DNA of 64,000 nt from CAUZIB01 sp963663925. GTDB taxonomy: Bacteria > Acidobacteriota > Vicinamibacteria > Vicinamibacterales > UBA8438. The position numbers were made by a program, and so were the translations under genes. This document shows positions 16,608 to 25,150 of this stretch, one piece after another (position 1 is the stretch's first letter; each line of letters starts with the position of its first letter). The stretch is from NCBI GenBank assembly GCA_965237405.1, contig OZ250139.1:1550001-1614000 (forward strand), written 5' to 3'. The notes beneath the pieces were generated by a model. The model had not been told where the DNA came from and did no database searches. It was given only the letters and a program-made list of their open reading frames with translations.

Positions 16608-18647
16608 ATGACCTTGCGGACCACTGCCTTGCGAGTCGGCTCTCTCATTCCTCTAGTACTTGTTCTGGCAGTCGCGGGACAGCCTGACTCGGTTCGGGTC
16701 GAACCGTCGTTCGGTATTGCGGGTGACTTCGGGACGTGGACTGTCACGTACGAGGTTGGGTCCGGCGGCATACAGCCTGGCGGATCAATCCGCGTCCAGC
16801 TGCCGGACACGTGGCACGCGGCGGGGCGCAACTCCGCAAACCGCCTGCAGGCGACCGACGCCAAGGACGATCACTACGTCTCGGCCCACGCCTCGCGACC
16901 CGACGTGCGCCTCCGGACCAAGGTCGAGGATGAATCGCCGAACTTTCTCGTGAAGTCGGACCGCAGAAGCATTGACCGGCGGCAAGAACGCTATGTCTTT
17001 GTCGTCCGTGTCACGGTCGAAGAAGGGAGCCTGTCGACGGGCGACACGATCGACGTCGTCTACGGCGAGACGTCCGGAGGCAGTCGCGGGATGCGCGCGG
17101 CCATCGTGAACACGACCCCCGAGCCGATTCTCATGGCTGTCGATCGCGACGGCAGCGGAAACTACGAGCTGCTGCCCGATGGTCCGACGCTCATCTCAAG
17201 AAGCGCGACGGCGACTGAGCTCCTGGTGGTGGGTCCGTCGACCCTCGTCGTCGGTGAGCCGGCAGTGCTTCACATCGCGGTCGTCGACGTCTACGCGAAC
17301 CCGGTGACGTCCTTCCGGGACAACGTCGCACTCCGGGTCATCCAAGGTGACGTCGACTTACCGGCGACGGTTCGGTTGACTGAAGACCGTGGACACGGCA
17401 CGGTCAAGTTCACGCCGCGTAGCGCAGGGCTGATTCGCGTGGAAGCCGATACGCGGGACGGGCTCCTGCGGGCACGCGGCAATCCGATGCAGGTCTTCGA
17501 TGTACCTCCCACGGATCGAATCTACTGGGGGGATCTGCACTCCCACACCAGGCACAGCTGGGACGCCGTCGGTGTAGGCGATGCGGCATTTGAGTACGCG
17601 CGATACGTCTCGGGGCTCGATTTCTACGCCGTGACCGACCACCTCGGCCGACGACGGGATCAAGAGGGGTTCACGCACGGGTTTGGACCGTGGGCCTGGG
17701 AAGAGTACACGGCTGCAACCGACGCCCACAACGATCCTGGCAGCTTTGCCACCTTGCATGCGTATGAATCTGGGTTTGGTGCGCCCTATGGGCATCACAA
17801 CGTGTTCTTTCGGAGCGCCGCGCCCGGACCACTCGCCTTGCCCTCGCTACCCGAGCTGTGGGCCGCGCTTGAAGCCGGCCAAGCCCTCACCATCCCCCAC
17901 CACACGGGCAAGTTCCCCTTAGGCGTCACGAGCGAGGCCCACGATCCCGAACTCCGTCGGAACTTCGAGATCTACTCGGGACACGGGCTGAGCGAGGCCT
18001 ATAACCCGGCGCATCCGCTAGCTCCCGAGAACGTGGTCTTCACCAACTCGTCGAGTTCCGCCTACCCAGGCTTCTCCGCTCAGGATGCATGGATCGACGG
18101 ACTGGTCTTAAGCGCAATCGGATCATCAGACGATCACCGTTCGCACCCCGGCCAACCCCACTTCGGGCTCGCCGCGGTCACGGCGCCCGAGTTGACGCGC
18201 GAGGCAATTTTCGACGGGCTCTATCAGCGACGAACCTACGCCACGACCGGCGCACGCATCCTGCTCGACTTCCGTGTCAACGACGCGCCGATGGGCACCG
18301 AGACGACCGCCGAGTCGCAGGAGCCCGTGGCCATCAGTGAGGCGCCACAAGCAGGAACCATAGGTAAAATCAGGCCGACGAGCCGCCTACCACGCCTCCT
18401 GGTGTCTGCGCACGGCACCGACGTCATCGAGTCAGTCGAGATCCTGCGCTACTCGGAGCCGGACGGCGGCTTCACGGTCATCGTCGATCTGGAGCCCAAC
18501 GCGCTCGACTTCGAGTGGTCGGGAATCGACGGGAACTTCCGTGACGACGCAGTCTACTACCTTCGCCTGCGACAACGTGGGACCATCCGAGGCCGGGCCG
18601 TCATGGCATGGTCGAGCCCGGTATGGGTTAAACGCGCCGCCGACTAG
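16608..18647 (+). CDS. DUF3604 (PHP-like metal-dependent) exported protein
   Basis: A 679-residue protein with a signal peptide (SLIPLVLVLAVAGQ), an N-terminal beta-sandwich region of about 280 residues and a DUF3604 domain that is related to PHP phosphoesterases. The domain starts IYWGDLHSHTRHSWDAVG, with two metal-binding histidines, and continues with DFYAVTDHLG, AYESGFGAPYGHHNVFF, IPHHTGKFPLG and AIGSSDDHRSHPG, the His/Asp pattern expected of a metal site. The reaction is unknown; hydrolysis of a phosphoester or peptide-like bond outside the cytoplasm is a reasonable guess. The ATG has only a weak site upstream. It stands alone between tRNA-Phe and a 400-base gap. Confidence 0.82.
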   Translation: MTLRTTALRVGSLIPLVLVLAVAGQPDSVRVEPSFGIAGDFGTWTVTYEVGSGGIQPGGSIRVQLPDTWHAAGRNSANRLQATDAKDDHYVSAHASRPDVRLRTKVEDESPNFLVKSDRRSIDRRQERYVFVVRVTVEEGSLSTGDTIDVVYGETSGGSRGMRAAIVNTTPEPILMAVDRDGSGNYELLPDGPTLISRSATATELLVVGPSTLVVGEPAVLHIAVVDVYANPVTSFRDNVALRVIQGDVDLPATVRLTEDRGHGTVKFTPRSAGLIRVEADTRDGLLRARGNPMQVFDVPPTDRIYWGDLHSHTRHSWDAVGVGDAAFEYARYVSGLDFYAVTDHLGRRRDQEGFTHGFGPWAWEEYTAATDAHNDPGSFATLHAYESGFGAPYGHHNVFFRSAAPGPLALPSLPELWAALEAGQALTIPHHTGKFPLGVTSEAHDPELRRNFEIYSGHGLSEAYNPAHPLAPENVVFTNSSSSAYPGFSAQDAWIDGLVLSAIGSSDDHRSHPGQPHFGLAAVTAPELTREAIFDGLYQRRTYATTGARILLDFRVNDAPMGTETTAESQEPVAISEAPQAGTIGKIRPTSRLPRLLVSAHGTDVIESVEILRYSEPDGGFTVIVDLEPNALDFEWSGIDGNFRDDAVYYLRLRQRGTIRGRAVMAWSSPVWVKRAAD

Positions 18648-19045
18648 CGGACGTGTCTTCTGTCAGGCACCATCATCTTGCTGCGAAGTAGCATTCGATC
18701 AAATGTTTTCTTCGTTACGCCCACGCGCCAAGTCCTCCGGATATTGCACGAAGCCCGAATGGCGGCCAAGGGCCTACAATCTTGGTTCCATTCGATTGTG
18801 GCCCGCCCTATTCGACACGAAGCACGAACGGATCGACCATCTGATCCGACTCGGAACGACGAACCTAGAAATTAACGGGGTGAGCCACTGCTGAAATCAC
18901 CGTCGTAAAGACCCCGACCGGACATCAATGCTGTCGGCAATCGCTCAAGTCCTCAGCATCTAGAGGAATCGCTTGGCGCGACAAAATAATTCGGTGTAGG
19001 CTCTTCAAGCAACCAAAGAACAGCGGCAATCCTAGGGAGATAAAC
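18648..19045. other. 398-base gap without a recognised gene
   Basis: Open frames here are short and look non-coding. The stretch just before 19046 is AT-richer than its surroundings (e.g. ACAAAATAATTCGGTGTAGG near 18980) and may carry the promoter of the downstream cluster; no other element is seen. Confidence 0.4.
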
Positions 19046-19693
19046 ATGCCTCAGGCATCAGAGACTACGTGCAAAGCATTAGGAATGGCAGTGCTCGTGT
19101 CGTTAGTTGCATCCGCGGCATACGGGCAAGGGATCGTACGTGGCAAGCTTATGGACAAGTGGGGCAACACCCTGGCCAATGTTAGCGTCCTTGCCGAGCC
19201 CGTTTCTAATGATAAAGACGGGCGCAACGATCGTCCCAAGGAAACGACGACCGACGAAAAAGGGCAATATGTTCTAGCGGGAATGTTCGCGACTGAATAT
19301 CTCATCACGTACCGCTTAGCCGGCTATCAAGGGGTCCGCTTCAGGGTCAGGCCTACCTCACAGTTCGGGGCCAACTCAACAACTACGCACCGCCAAGACT
19401 TCGAGATGGACGCCCTTCCGCCCGGAGGCAAACTCCGGGGGAAGCAGACCTTTGAGGCCGATGGGGGAGTGCCCAAAATCTCCTTCGACGAAGATGGGAC
19501 CTTTAAATTCGAGGATGTTGAGGGCGATGGTGAGGGCACCTACGGCGTGGTTGAACTGACTGGAATGTTAACCGTCCGAGACTACGACGGACCCGACGAC
19601 AAATACTCGATCATGGCACCGTTCAACATAGGCTTTACCAACGATCGATTCACGAGTTTCAGTTGGGGCGATGCGACGCTCATGAAGAAGTGA
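19046..19693 (+). CDS. Exported carboxypeptidase-regulatory-like domain protein, copy 1
   Basis: A 215-residue secreted protein. A signal peptide ending ASAAYGQ is followed by a transthyretin-like (carboxypeptidase-regulatory-like) beta-sandwich: GIVRGKLMDKWGNTLANVSV, TTDEKGQYVLAGMF and YLITYRLAGYQGVRF. The second half has a repeated module FEADGGVPKISFDEDGTFKF and GEGTYGVVELTGML. Such domains usually bind or scaffold rather than catalyse. A GGGAG lies six bases before the ATG. The next gene, 37 bases on, codes for a paralogue with the same order of blocks, so the pair arose by tandem duplication. Confidence 0.72.
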   Translation: MPQASETTCKALGMAVLVSLVASAAYGQGIVRGKLMDKWGNTLANVSVLAEPVSNDKDGRNDRPKETTTDEKGQYVLAGMFATEYLITYRLAGYQGVRFRVRPTSQFGANSTTTHRQDFEMDALPPGGKLRGKQTFEADGGVPKISFDEDGTFKFEDVEGDGEGTYGVVELTGMLTVRDYDGPDDKYSIMAPFNIGFTNDRFTSFSWGDATLMKK

Positions 19694-19730
19694 GCACGTC
19701 TAAAAGTTGAGGTTAAGGAGGAGGATATAG

Positions 19731-20381
19731 ATGGTTCGACGGCGGCACATAACGTTCATGGTGGTGGGAATTGCAGTGCTCTTGTCGGCCGCATCGTCGG
19801 CATACGCGCAGGGGGTTGTTCGCGGACAGGTTATGGATAAGTGGGATAACCCTATTCCCAATGTTCAAGTCAAAGCCGTAATCATACTGAACCAAGATAT
19901 ACAGTGCCGAGGTCTCGACGACGACGAACTCGAGCCGCGGGAAATGACGAGCAACGATGATGGATGGTTCTTTGGCAGGGACTTTCGCTTGGGAGGAAGC
20001 TACGAAATCACGTACGAGGCTGATGGGTATTTAACAAATGACGACATGTTGACAATCTCCCGCGGCTTCGATCCAAATACCATCAAGATTGTGCTCCAGG
20101 TTAGTCCTACAGGGGAACGATTTCGCGGTACGCGTGTCTACGAGGCCGAAGGGGGAATCCCAAAGTTCGCCTTCGAACAAAATGGAAGCTTTACGTTCAC
20201 GGAAGCCGATGGCAAGGGCGAGGGCACCTACGGCATCGTCGAACGGACTGTTGTCCTAGTCGTCCGATCCTACGATGGGCCAGACGACAAGTATCCGATC
20301 GCAGTCCCGATCGAGGTGCCCTTCTACAGCAGCGTGTTTCCGAGCTTCACCTGGGAAGAGGTAAAGCTCAGCGTGCAATGA
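19731..20381 (+). CDS. Exported carboxypeptidase-regulatory-like domain protein, copy 2
   Basis: Paralogue of the gene just upstream, 216 residues, with signal peptide (cleavage near SAYAQ), GVVRGQVMDKWDNPIPNVQV, a middle of lower similarity with ITYEADGYLTND, and the shared C-terminal blocks YEAEGGIPKFAFEQNGSFTF, KGEGTYGIVERTVVL and SYDGPDDKYPI. A strong AAGGAGGAGG precedes the ATG. Its stop overlaps the ATG of the DUF3237 gene by four bases, so the three genes are translated together. Confidence 0.72.
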   Translation: MVRRRHITFMVVGIAVLLSAASSAYAQGVVRGQVMDKWDNPIPNVQVKAVIILNQDIQCRGLDDDELEPREMTSNDDGWFFGRDFRLGGSYEITYEADGYLTNDDMLTISRGFDPNTIKIVLQVSPTGERFRGTRVYEAEGGIPKFAFEQNGSFTFTEADGKGEGTYGIVERTVVLVVRSYDGPDDKYPIAVPIEVPFYSSVFPSFTWEEVKLSVQ

Positions 20382-20896
20382 CCGAGCCCACGGGTTCGGT
20401 CGTGCGTCGCCGAGTGTCGCGGCGGGAGTTCGCCTCCATCGGTGCTGCGGCAATGCTTCCGGTTCACGCAGTCAGCTCCGCACAATCAGAGAGCACCGGG
20501 CTTCGGTCAGCATTCTTAATGAACCTGGAGCTAGACGTCGGTGCCGCGCAGTCACTCGGCTCGCGTCAGATCCATCCGGTAATCGGCGGCACTTTCGAAG
20601 GCCCACGACTTCGGGGTGTCGTACTCGAGGGCGGAGGCGACTGGCTCATCCGCAGGCCAGACGGTGCGAACGAGCTCAACGTTCGCGCGACTCTGCAGGC
20701 CGATGACAATGAGTTAATCTACTTGTGGTACCGCGGCATTATCTTCACTCCCGAGAGCGGCGAGACCTATTGGCGCACCACGCCAGTCTTTGAAACTGCC
20801 TCTGAGCAGTACGGGTGGCTCAACCGGATTATCGCCGTTGGCGTGGGGCGGCCGGTGCCGGGCAAAGCAGCGTATCGAGTCTTCCAGATCCTGTAG
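20378..20896 (+). CDS. DUF3237 protein with Tat-type signal
   Basis: A 172-residue protein. The start has VRRRVSRREFASIGAAAML, a twin-arginine type signal, then the DUF3237 fold: LRSAFLMNLELDVGAAQSL, VIGGTFEGPRLRGVVLEGGG, LNVRATLQADDNELIYLWYRG, ETYWRTTPVFETASEQYGWLN and a C-terminal AYRVFQIL. The family is a small lipocalin- or HotDog-like barrel of unknown function, common beside secondary metabolism and aromatic catabolism genes. Export through Tat suggests it folds, perhaps with a cofactor, before secretion. It overlaps the upstream gene as ATGA. Confidence 0.78.
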   Translation: MTEPTGSVVRRRVSRREFASIGAAAMLPVHAVSSAQSESTGLRSAFLMNLELDVGAAQSLGSRQIHPVIGGTFEGPRLRGVVLEGGGDWLIRRPDGANELNVRATLQADDNELIYLWYRGIIFTPESGETYWRTTPVFETASEQYGWLNRIIAVGVGRPVPGKAAYRVFQIL

Positions 20897-21228
20897 GTTC
20901 AAGGACGGCCTGGTCCGGTGCTGCGGGGCCGCTACCTCGCCTACACTCGGGCATCTCCACCTAGGGCCGGCCACTCCGGTCGCCCTCGGTAGCGCAACGA
21001 CGGACCACGAGCAAAAGAGCGGGCCGCTGGACGCCTGCATCCGCTCTTCGTGCTCGACGAAATGCAGTTTAGCGTCGGACGAAACCAAGATCTCGACCGA
21101 CCGTGCGCCAGACCCTAATCGCGCGCCTAGACGGCGGGGATCCGACATTCTTCGTGCAACGCGGCGGCAACATCTTCGAGGTTACGGTGACCGAGTGAAC
21201 CTCGTGGACTACGGCCCAACGTAGAGCA
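20897..21228 (+). other. Possible gene remnant
   Basis: 332 bases with protein-like pieces in three plus-strand frames and no start: GRYLAYTR near 20930, HPLFVLDEMQFSVGRNQDLD near 21035 and LIARLDGGDPTFFVQRGG near 21115, the last ending at a TGA at 21196-21198. They could be the broken tail of one secreted protein. No family is recognised. Confidence 0.25.
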
Positions 21229-21681
21229 CTACCAGTCCCAGTTCCGCTCGTCCTCCATCCAGTACGCCCAGCAGTCTTGCGCTAAACCTCGGTCTTGGTA
21301 CACTTCGGGCAACGCCGTCATGTTGCCCAAGTACTCGACGATCTCTCCGTTGGCGTACCAAGTGGAAGTCACGCGGCCCTCATAAGGCTGCTCCTCGTCG
21401 AAGACGCGAGGCTCGACGAGTAACGAATCGATCACGACACGCCAGGCAATGGTTCCGCCCTCGCCATCGGGACCGGTGAACCGGAACTCATCGCCACCAT
21501 ACACAAAATCAGTGACAAGCTCGGTCGTCTGGATTCGCTCCGCAAATGAGTCGCGAAGGCTCTCCTCGTTCATCACCTCTTTGCTCCGACCAGCGTCGGC
21601 GTTCGGCCCCTGCGCTCCCGCGCACTCCGCGAGCGCCACCGGCGCGACCAGCACCAAGATCCACATGAATCCACGTGTCAT
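21229..21681 (-). CDS. Hypothetical exported protein
   Basis: A 150-residue protein with a signal peptide (MWILVLVAPVALAECAGAQ) and no domain I recognise. The mature part has FAERIQTTELVTDFVYGGD, FRFTGPDGEGGTIAWRVVI, GRVTSTWYANGEIVEYLG and a Trp-rich acidic end (CWAYWMEDERNWDW). Cys near the signal peptide end could be a lipobox variant (ALAEC) but the fit is poor. The ATG has GGAGGAG seven bases upstream. It is transcribed away from the gene at 22009. Function unknown. Confidence 0.6.
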   Translation of the reverse strand: MTRGFMWILVLVAPVALAECAGAQGPNADAGRSKEVMNEESLRDSFAERIQTTELVTDFVYGGDEFRFTGPDGEGGTIAWRVVIDSLLVEPRVFDEEQPYEGRVTSTWYANGEIVEYLGNMTALPEVYQDRGLAQDCWAYWMEDERNWDW

Positions 21682-22008
21682 CGTTCTACTCCTCCGTGTT
21701 ATACGGCCTCGGCCTTGACGTGGTTGTCATTGTGAAGAAAGAAGTAACAAGTTCACAGGATAAACCACTGGCACCTGGGTCACGGACGATTTGGACGCAC
21801 TAGAGCCAGAAGGGTCGACCCTCCTTGATACAGGGGCTGGGTCGCAGGAAGAAACGGCGGTCTCGGGTCCACTCGGGATAACCGTCGAGTATCTCTAGCC
21901 TATTGAAGACTTGGCAGAGGGACTGGGATTCGGCGGTACTGCACCGTCGCGGTGCATCTCAACGGTGGCCGGGAAACATTTCGATCTGCAGGGTGTAGAC
22001 TTTGGGTC
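21682..22008. other. Divergent intergenic region
   Basis: 327 bases between the hypothetical gene (minus) and the GH88/105-like gene (plus). A 42-codon plus-strand frame (GTWVTDDLDALEPEG..., stop near 21900) has no start codon in context and is not called. No terminator or repeat is obvious. Confidence 0.35.
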
Positions 22009-23736
22009 ATGCATCACCCGTCGTCGGCCGCAGCGGTGGTGGCGATAACCGTATTTACTCTGGCTCCGGCGCTTGCAAACGCTCAGCTGAACGCGCAAGA
22101 CGGCACTCCCCTAGCCGAACTGCTGACTGAGATCGAGACCGTCGCGGCGCTGAGCGGTGAGCCTCTGATTGTCAGTGCCGCTGGGTTAACACGAGACGAG
22201 ATACCGCTCATCACCATTGAGAACCCCTCGACTTTCGACTTACCCGGCTTCGAACGTCGCCTAGTGATCGTGGCCGGACTCGACGGCAACCCCGAGAGCG
22301 CGCGAATCGCCCTGGACGCCGTCCGTTGGTTCAAGACGGCTGCTCCAGACCAAACGCGTGCGCGGTGGGCAGTCAGCGTGTTGCCGTTGGCTAATCCGAT
22401 TGCCAGTAACCCACCCGACACCTTTCCACCTACTGACGGGTTCTTCAACGACCCCGACCGGCCCGACAGCCGGTACGTTTGGCGCTGGGTCACATATCAG
22501 GCACCCGACCTTGTCGTCGAGGTGCGCGTCGGGCCCGAGCTTCAGATCAAGCGCTCAACCGATGCGAGTGGGAGACAATCCGATGATTTGGCGCGGGGTT
22601 CGCTTTTAAATGCACTAGCTGACCCCATGAACGGTAGTGGGCTCGGCCCGGTCGAGACCATGCTCGTGACCGCGCCCGCAACCGATGGTGCGAATGTTCT
22701 GCGCGAGGTGCTGGCGCGAACAACGGATCGTCGGTCGCCGCTTCGCGCGACCATCGCGGAGCGACTCGCACGCGACCCGATCACCATCGCGCGTGTTCTC
22801 GCGCACCGCTATCCTGAAACACCTCGTATGAGCTACATCCCTGGGGTCGCCTGGGTGAATACACTACGTATGGCCGCATTAACGAACGACCAAACCCTGC
22901 GGACGAAAGTACTTCGAGACGTTCGCCTTTGGTTGGATGGTGAAGAACCCACATTCGGTGACTTTCCCGGCTGTCCAACGATTGCAGGCACGATGGTATT
23001 TAGCGAGATTGCTCGGTCGAATACCCTTCTGAAAGAGGTAGCGGCCAAACTCGCAGCCCATGGTCTTTCTGTGGCAGCCGAAGAAAGAGCCCCCGGTGTT
23101 CCGAGCCATGGGTCCGGATGGAGTGACGACATGTTTCTCTGTACCGTTGCCGCAGCACACGCAGCTGACCCTGATGGGCTGAGTGCGAATGTTAGGTTAC
23201 TTTTGAGATATGCCGATCGGCTGCAACAAGCTAATGGTTTGTTTCACCATGCATCTGACGCGCGGACGGCCTGGGGACGTGGTAACGGCTTTGCCGCCAT
23301 GGGTCTCGCGGAGACGCTCACGGCGCTACCGCAGGACGATCCCGATCGACCCGCCCTTCTCGACGTTTATCGCCGCCACATGCGTGGGTTGAGAGCCAAC
23401 CAAGCGCCTGATGGTATGTTGAGACAGGTGGTCGACCTGCCTGGGAGCTACCGCGAGGCGAGCGTGACCGCGCTGACGCTAACCGCGATGGGCAGGGGGA
23501 TTCGGTTTGGCTGGCTCGACGATTCGTATGTGCCGGTCGTTCAGCGCGCGTGGCGCGCGCTGCTGGCCCACGTAGCCAATGACGGTACGCTGGTCGATGT
23601 CTGCATTAGCACCGGATCGGGACCGACGCTAAGACACTATCTCGACCGTACCGCAGTAAACGGTGCCGATGACCGTGGCGCTGCGTTGGCGCTCGGCGCG
23701 GCCTTGGAGATGCATATCCTGTCTGAGAGTCTGTAG
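22009..23736 (+). CDS. Exported protein with degenerate M14-like domain and GH88/105-like domain
   Basis: A 575-residue exported protein of two parts. The N-terminal part (about 30-300) resembles the M14 carboxypeptidase/succinylglutamate desuccinylase fold: PLITIENPS, RRLVIVAGLDGNPESARIAL, with GLDGNPES where active enzymes have a metal-binding HG(N)E. The metal ligands look lost, so this half is probably not a peptidase. The C-terminal part (about 300-575) has the alpha/alpha barrel pattern of GH88/GH105 unsaturated-glycuronyl hydrolases: RMSYIPGVAW, DDMFLCTVAAAH, GLFHHASDARTAWGRGNGFAAMGL and a final REASVTALTL. That family removes unsaturated uronic sugars. The ATG at 22009 yields a good signal peptide; an in-frame GTG at 21952 is less likely. 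An exported aldolase-like gene follows 15 bases on. Confidence 0.7.
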   Translation: MHHPSSAAAVVAITVFTLAPALANAQLNAQDGTPLAELLTEIETVAALSGEPLIVSAAGLTRDEIPLITIENPSTFDLPGFERRLVIVAGLDGNPESARIALDAVRWFKTAAPDQTRARWAVSVLPLANPIASNPPDTFPPTDGFFNDPDRPDSRYVWRWVTYQAPDLVVEVRVGPELQIKRSTDASGRQSDDLARGSLLNALADPMNGSGLGPVETMLVTAPATDGANVLREVLARTTDRRSPLRATIAERLARDPITIARVLAHRYPETPRMSYIPGVAWVNTLRMAALTNDQTLRTKVLRDVRLWLDGEEPTFGDFPGCPTIAGTMVFSEIARSNTLLKEVAAKLAAHGLSVAAEERAPGVPSHGSGWSDDMFLCTVAAAHAADPDGLSANVRLLLRYADRLQQANGLFHHASDARTAWGRGNGFAAMGLAETLTALPQDDPDRPALLDVYRRHMRGLRANQAPDGMLRQVVDLPGSYREASVTALTLTAMGRGIRFGWLDDSYVPVVQRAWRALLAHVANDGTLVDVCISTGSGPTLRHYLDRTAVNGADDRGAALALGAALEMHILSESL

Positions 23737-23751
23737 AAGAGGGAGAACATC

Positions 23752-24705
23752 ATGAGATACGTTGCAGTCCTGGCACTCGCAGTCGTTGTGGCCGTCGTGC
23801 TTCTCCCGGCTGGGCAGTCGGATGACACCTATACGCCCAAGCGGATCAACAAGGTGGTGGAACTACTCGCGGAAGACCAACCCGTCTACTACACCCGGAT
23901 CATAGGTGGAGGCTACGAGGAGGGGAAAGAGCTTGCCCAGACGTGGGCCGACTTTCTTGTCTACGACCTGGAACAGAACCCCTTCAACATGGACAACCTG
24001 CGCGCGTTCATGCAGGGACTGGTCGACGGCGGACCGACCAAGAGCGGACATCGCACACCAGCGGTCGTGGTGGTGCCACCGTTCGGAGGTATTGACGATC
24101 GGGTGATGTGGGCCAACTACTGGATGATCGAGCACATCCTTGCCACAGGTGCTCACGGCATTCTCCTCGCACACGCTCGGTCTCCCGAGGTTGTCCAAAC
24201 CCTCGTCCAGGCCGCGCGTTACCCGCACAGCAATCCGCAAGTGGCTGATATCAAGGAGGGTCTCCGGGGCCATGGCGGACAGGCTTTTGCCGCCAGCATC
24301 TGGGGTGTCTCTGAAGTTGAGTATCGGCGACTGGCCGACCCCTGGCCGCTCAACCCGAACGGAGAGATCATCATCGGACTGAAGATCGAAGACCGACACG
24401 CCCTTGAAAACGCCGAGGCGACGGCGAGCGTACCCGGTGTCACGTTTGCGGAGTGGGGAACGGCAGACATGTCAATTTCGTTCAACATGCCGGATGGACG
24501 GGGTGTCGACGTGCTACCCAAGGTGCTCGCCGACGCGCGAACACGGGTCTTTGCCGCAACGCAACAAGCCGGGGTCAGATTCCTCGACGGAATGAGCCGC
24601 GACAACATCGAGCAGCGGATCGACGAGGGTGTGCGCATCGGCGGAAGCGGAGCCGAGATCGCGGACCACGGCAGGCGCTATACGAATCGACAAATGCCCT
24701 GGTAG
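23752..24705 (+). CDS. Exported HpcH/HpaI aldolase-like protein, probably inactive
   Basis: A 317-residue TIM-barrel protein of the HpcH/HpaI aldolase/citrate lyase family, preceded by a signal peptide (VLALAVVVAVVLLPAGQ). Family members cleave 2-oxo-4-hydroxy acids with a divalent metal in the cytoplasm. The metal ligands may be kept (Glu in GLKIEDRHALENAE and Asp in TADMSISF), but the catalytic His of the DxEHxPF motif is Gln here (DLEQNPF) and the substrate-binding Arg in the next strand (VVRxP) is replaced (VVVVPPF). Aldolase activity is therefore doubtful. It lies 15 bases after the GH88/105-like gene, which suggests a joint task in uronic sugar use. The second exported homologue at 62354 keeps both residues. 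Confidence 0.78.
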   Translation: MRYVAVLALAVVVAVVLLPAGQSDDTYTPKRINKVVELLAEDQPVYYTRIIGGGYEEGKELAQTWADFLVYDLEQNPFNMDNLRAFMQGLVDGGPTKSGHRTPAVVVVPPFGGIDDRVMWANYWMIEHILATGAHGILLAHARSPEVVQTLVQAARYPHSNPQVADIKEGLRGHGGQAFAASIWGVSEVEYRRLADPWPLNPNGEIIIGLKIEDRHALENAEATASVPGVTFAEWGTADMSISFNMPDGRGVDVLPKVLADARTRVFAATQQAGVRFLDGMSRDNIEQRIDEGVRIGGSGAEIADHGRRYTNRQMPW

Positions 24706-24740
24706 ACGACACCAGTAAAGATCGAGTCCTGGATAGGACC

Positions 24741-25010
24741 TTATCGATCTCCCCGCTTCGCGATTGAGAACGTCGCACGTCTCCCCTGAGAGAGCCTGCG
24801 AGTACCTTGGGGTCCCGGCCTCGACCCGTCTGCGTGGAACACGTCATCGATGACCTTGACGTCCCCACTCGCGACTAGGGACTTGACCGACTCTCGGTCA
24901 GCATCTTGGGTGCCGATTTGTCCTTCCTTACGCGGACCGAGACGCAAGACCCGCCCGCGGGATAGCGGGATCTTGAGTGGACGGAGCGTTTTGTTCACGA
25001 TTGTCTTCAT
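24741..25010 (-). CDS. Small conserved hypothetical protein
   Basis: An 89-residue protein, start ATG at 25010 (an upstream TTG would add three residues). The first part is MKTIVNKTLRPLKIPLSRGR, then VLRLGPRKEGQI and SVKSLVASGDVKVIDD, a pattern of a small basic beta protein; the last 30 residues are low in complexity. There is no Shine-Dalgarno site, which is unusual next to neighbours that have one. It converges with the aldolase-like gene. I cannot name a family. Confidence 0.55.
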   Translation of the reverse strand: MKTIVNKTLRPLKIPLSRGRVLRLGPRKEGQIGTQDADRESVKSLVASGDVKVIDDVFHADGSRPGPQGTRRLSQGRRATFSIAKRGDR

Positions 25011-25150
25011 TTGACACAATGTTTAGCAATATCTTGATTATAACGCCCCACCGATTGCCATTCGGCCGCAGCCAAAAATTAACCCTCTCTACCTGCACAG
25101 GATTTATGCGTTCGTAAGGACACAGGCATTGATTACTACAAGGGGGTAAA

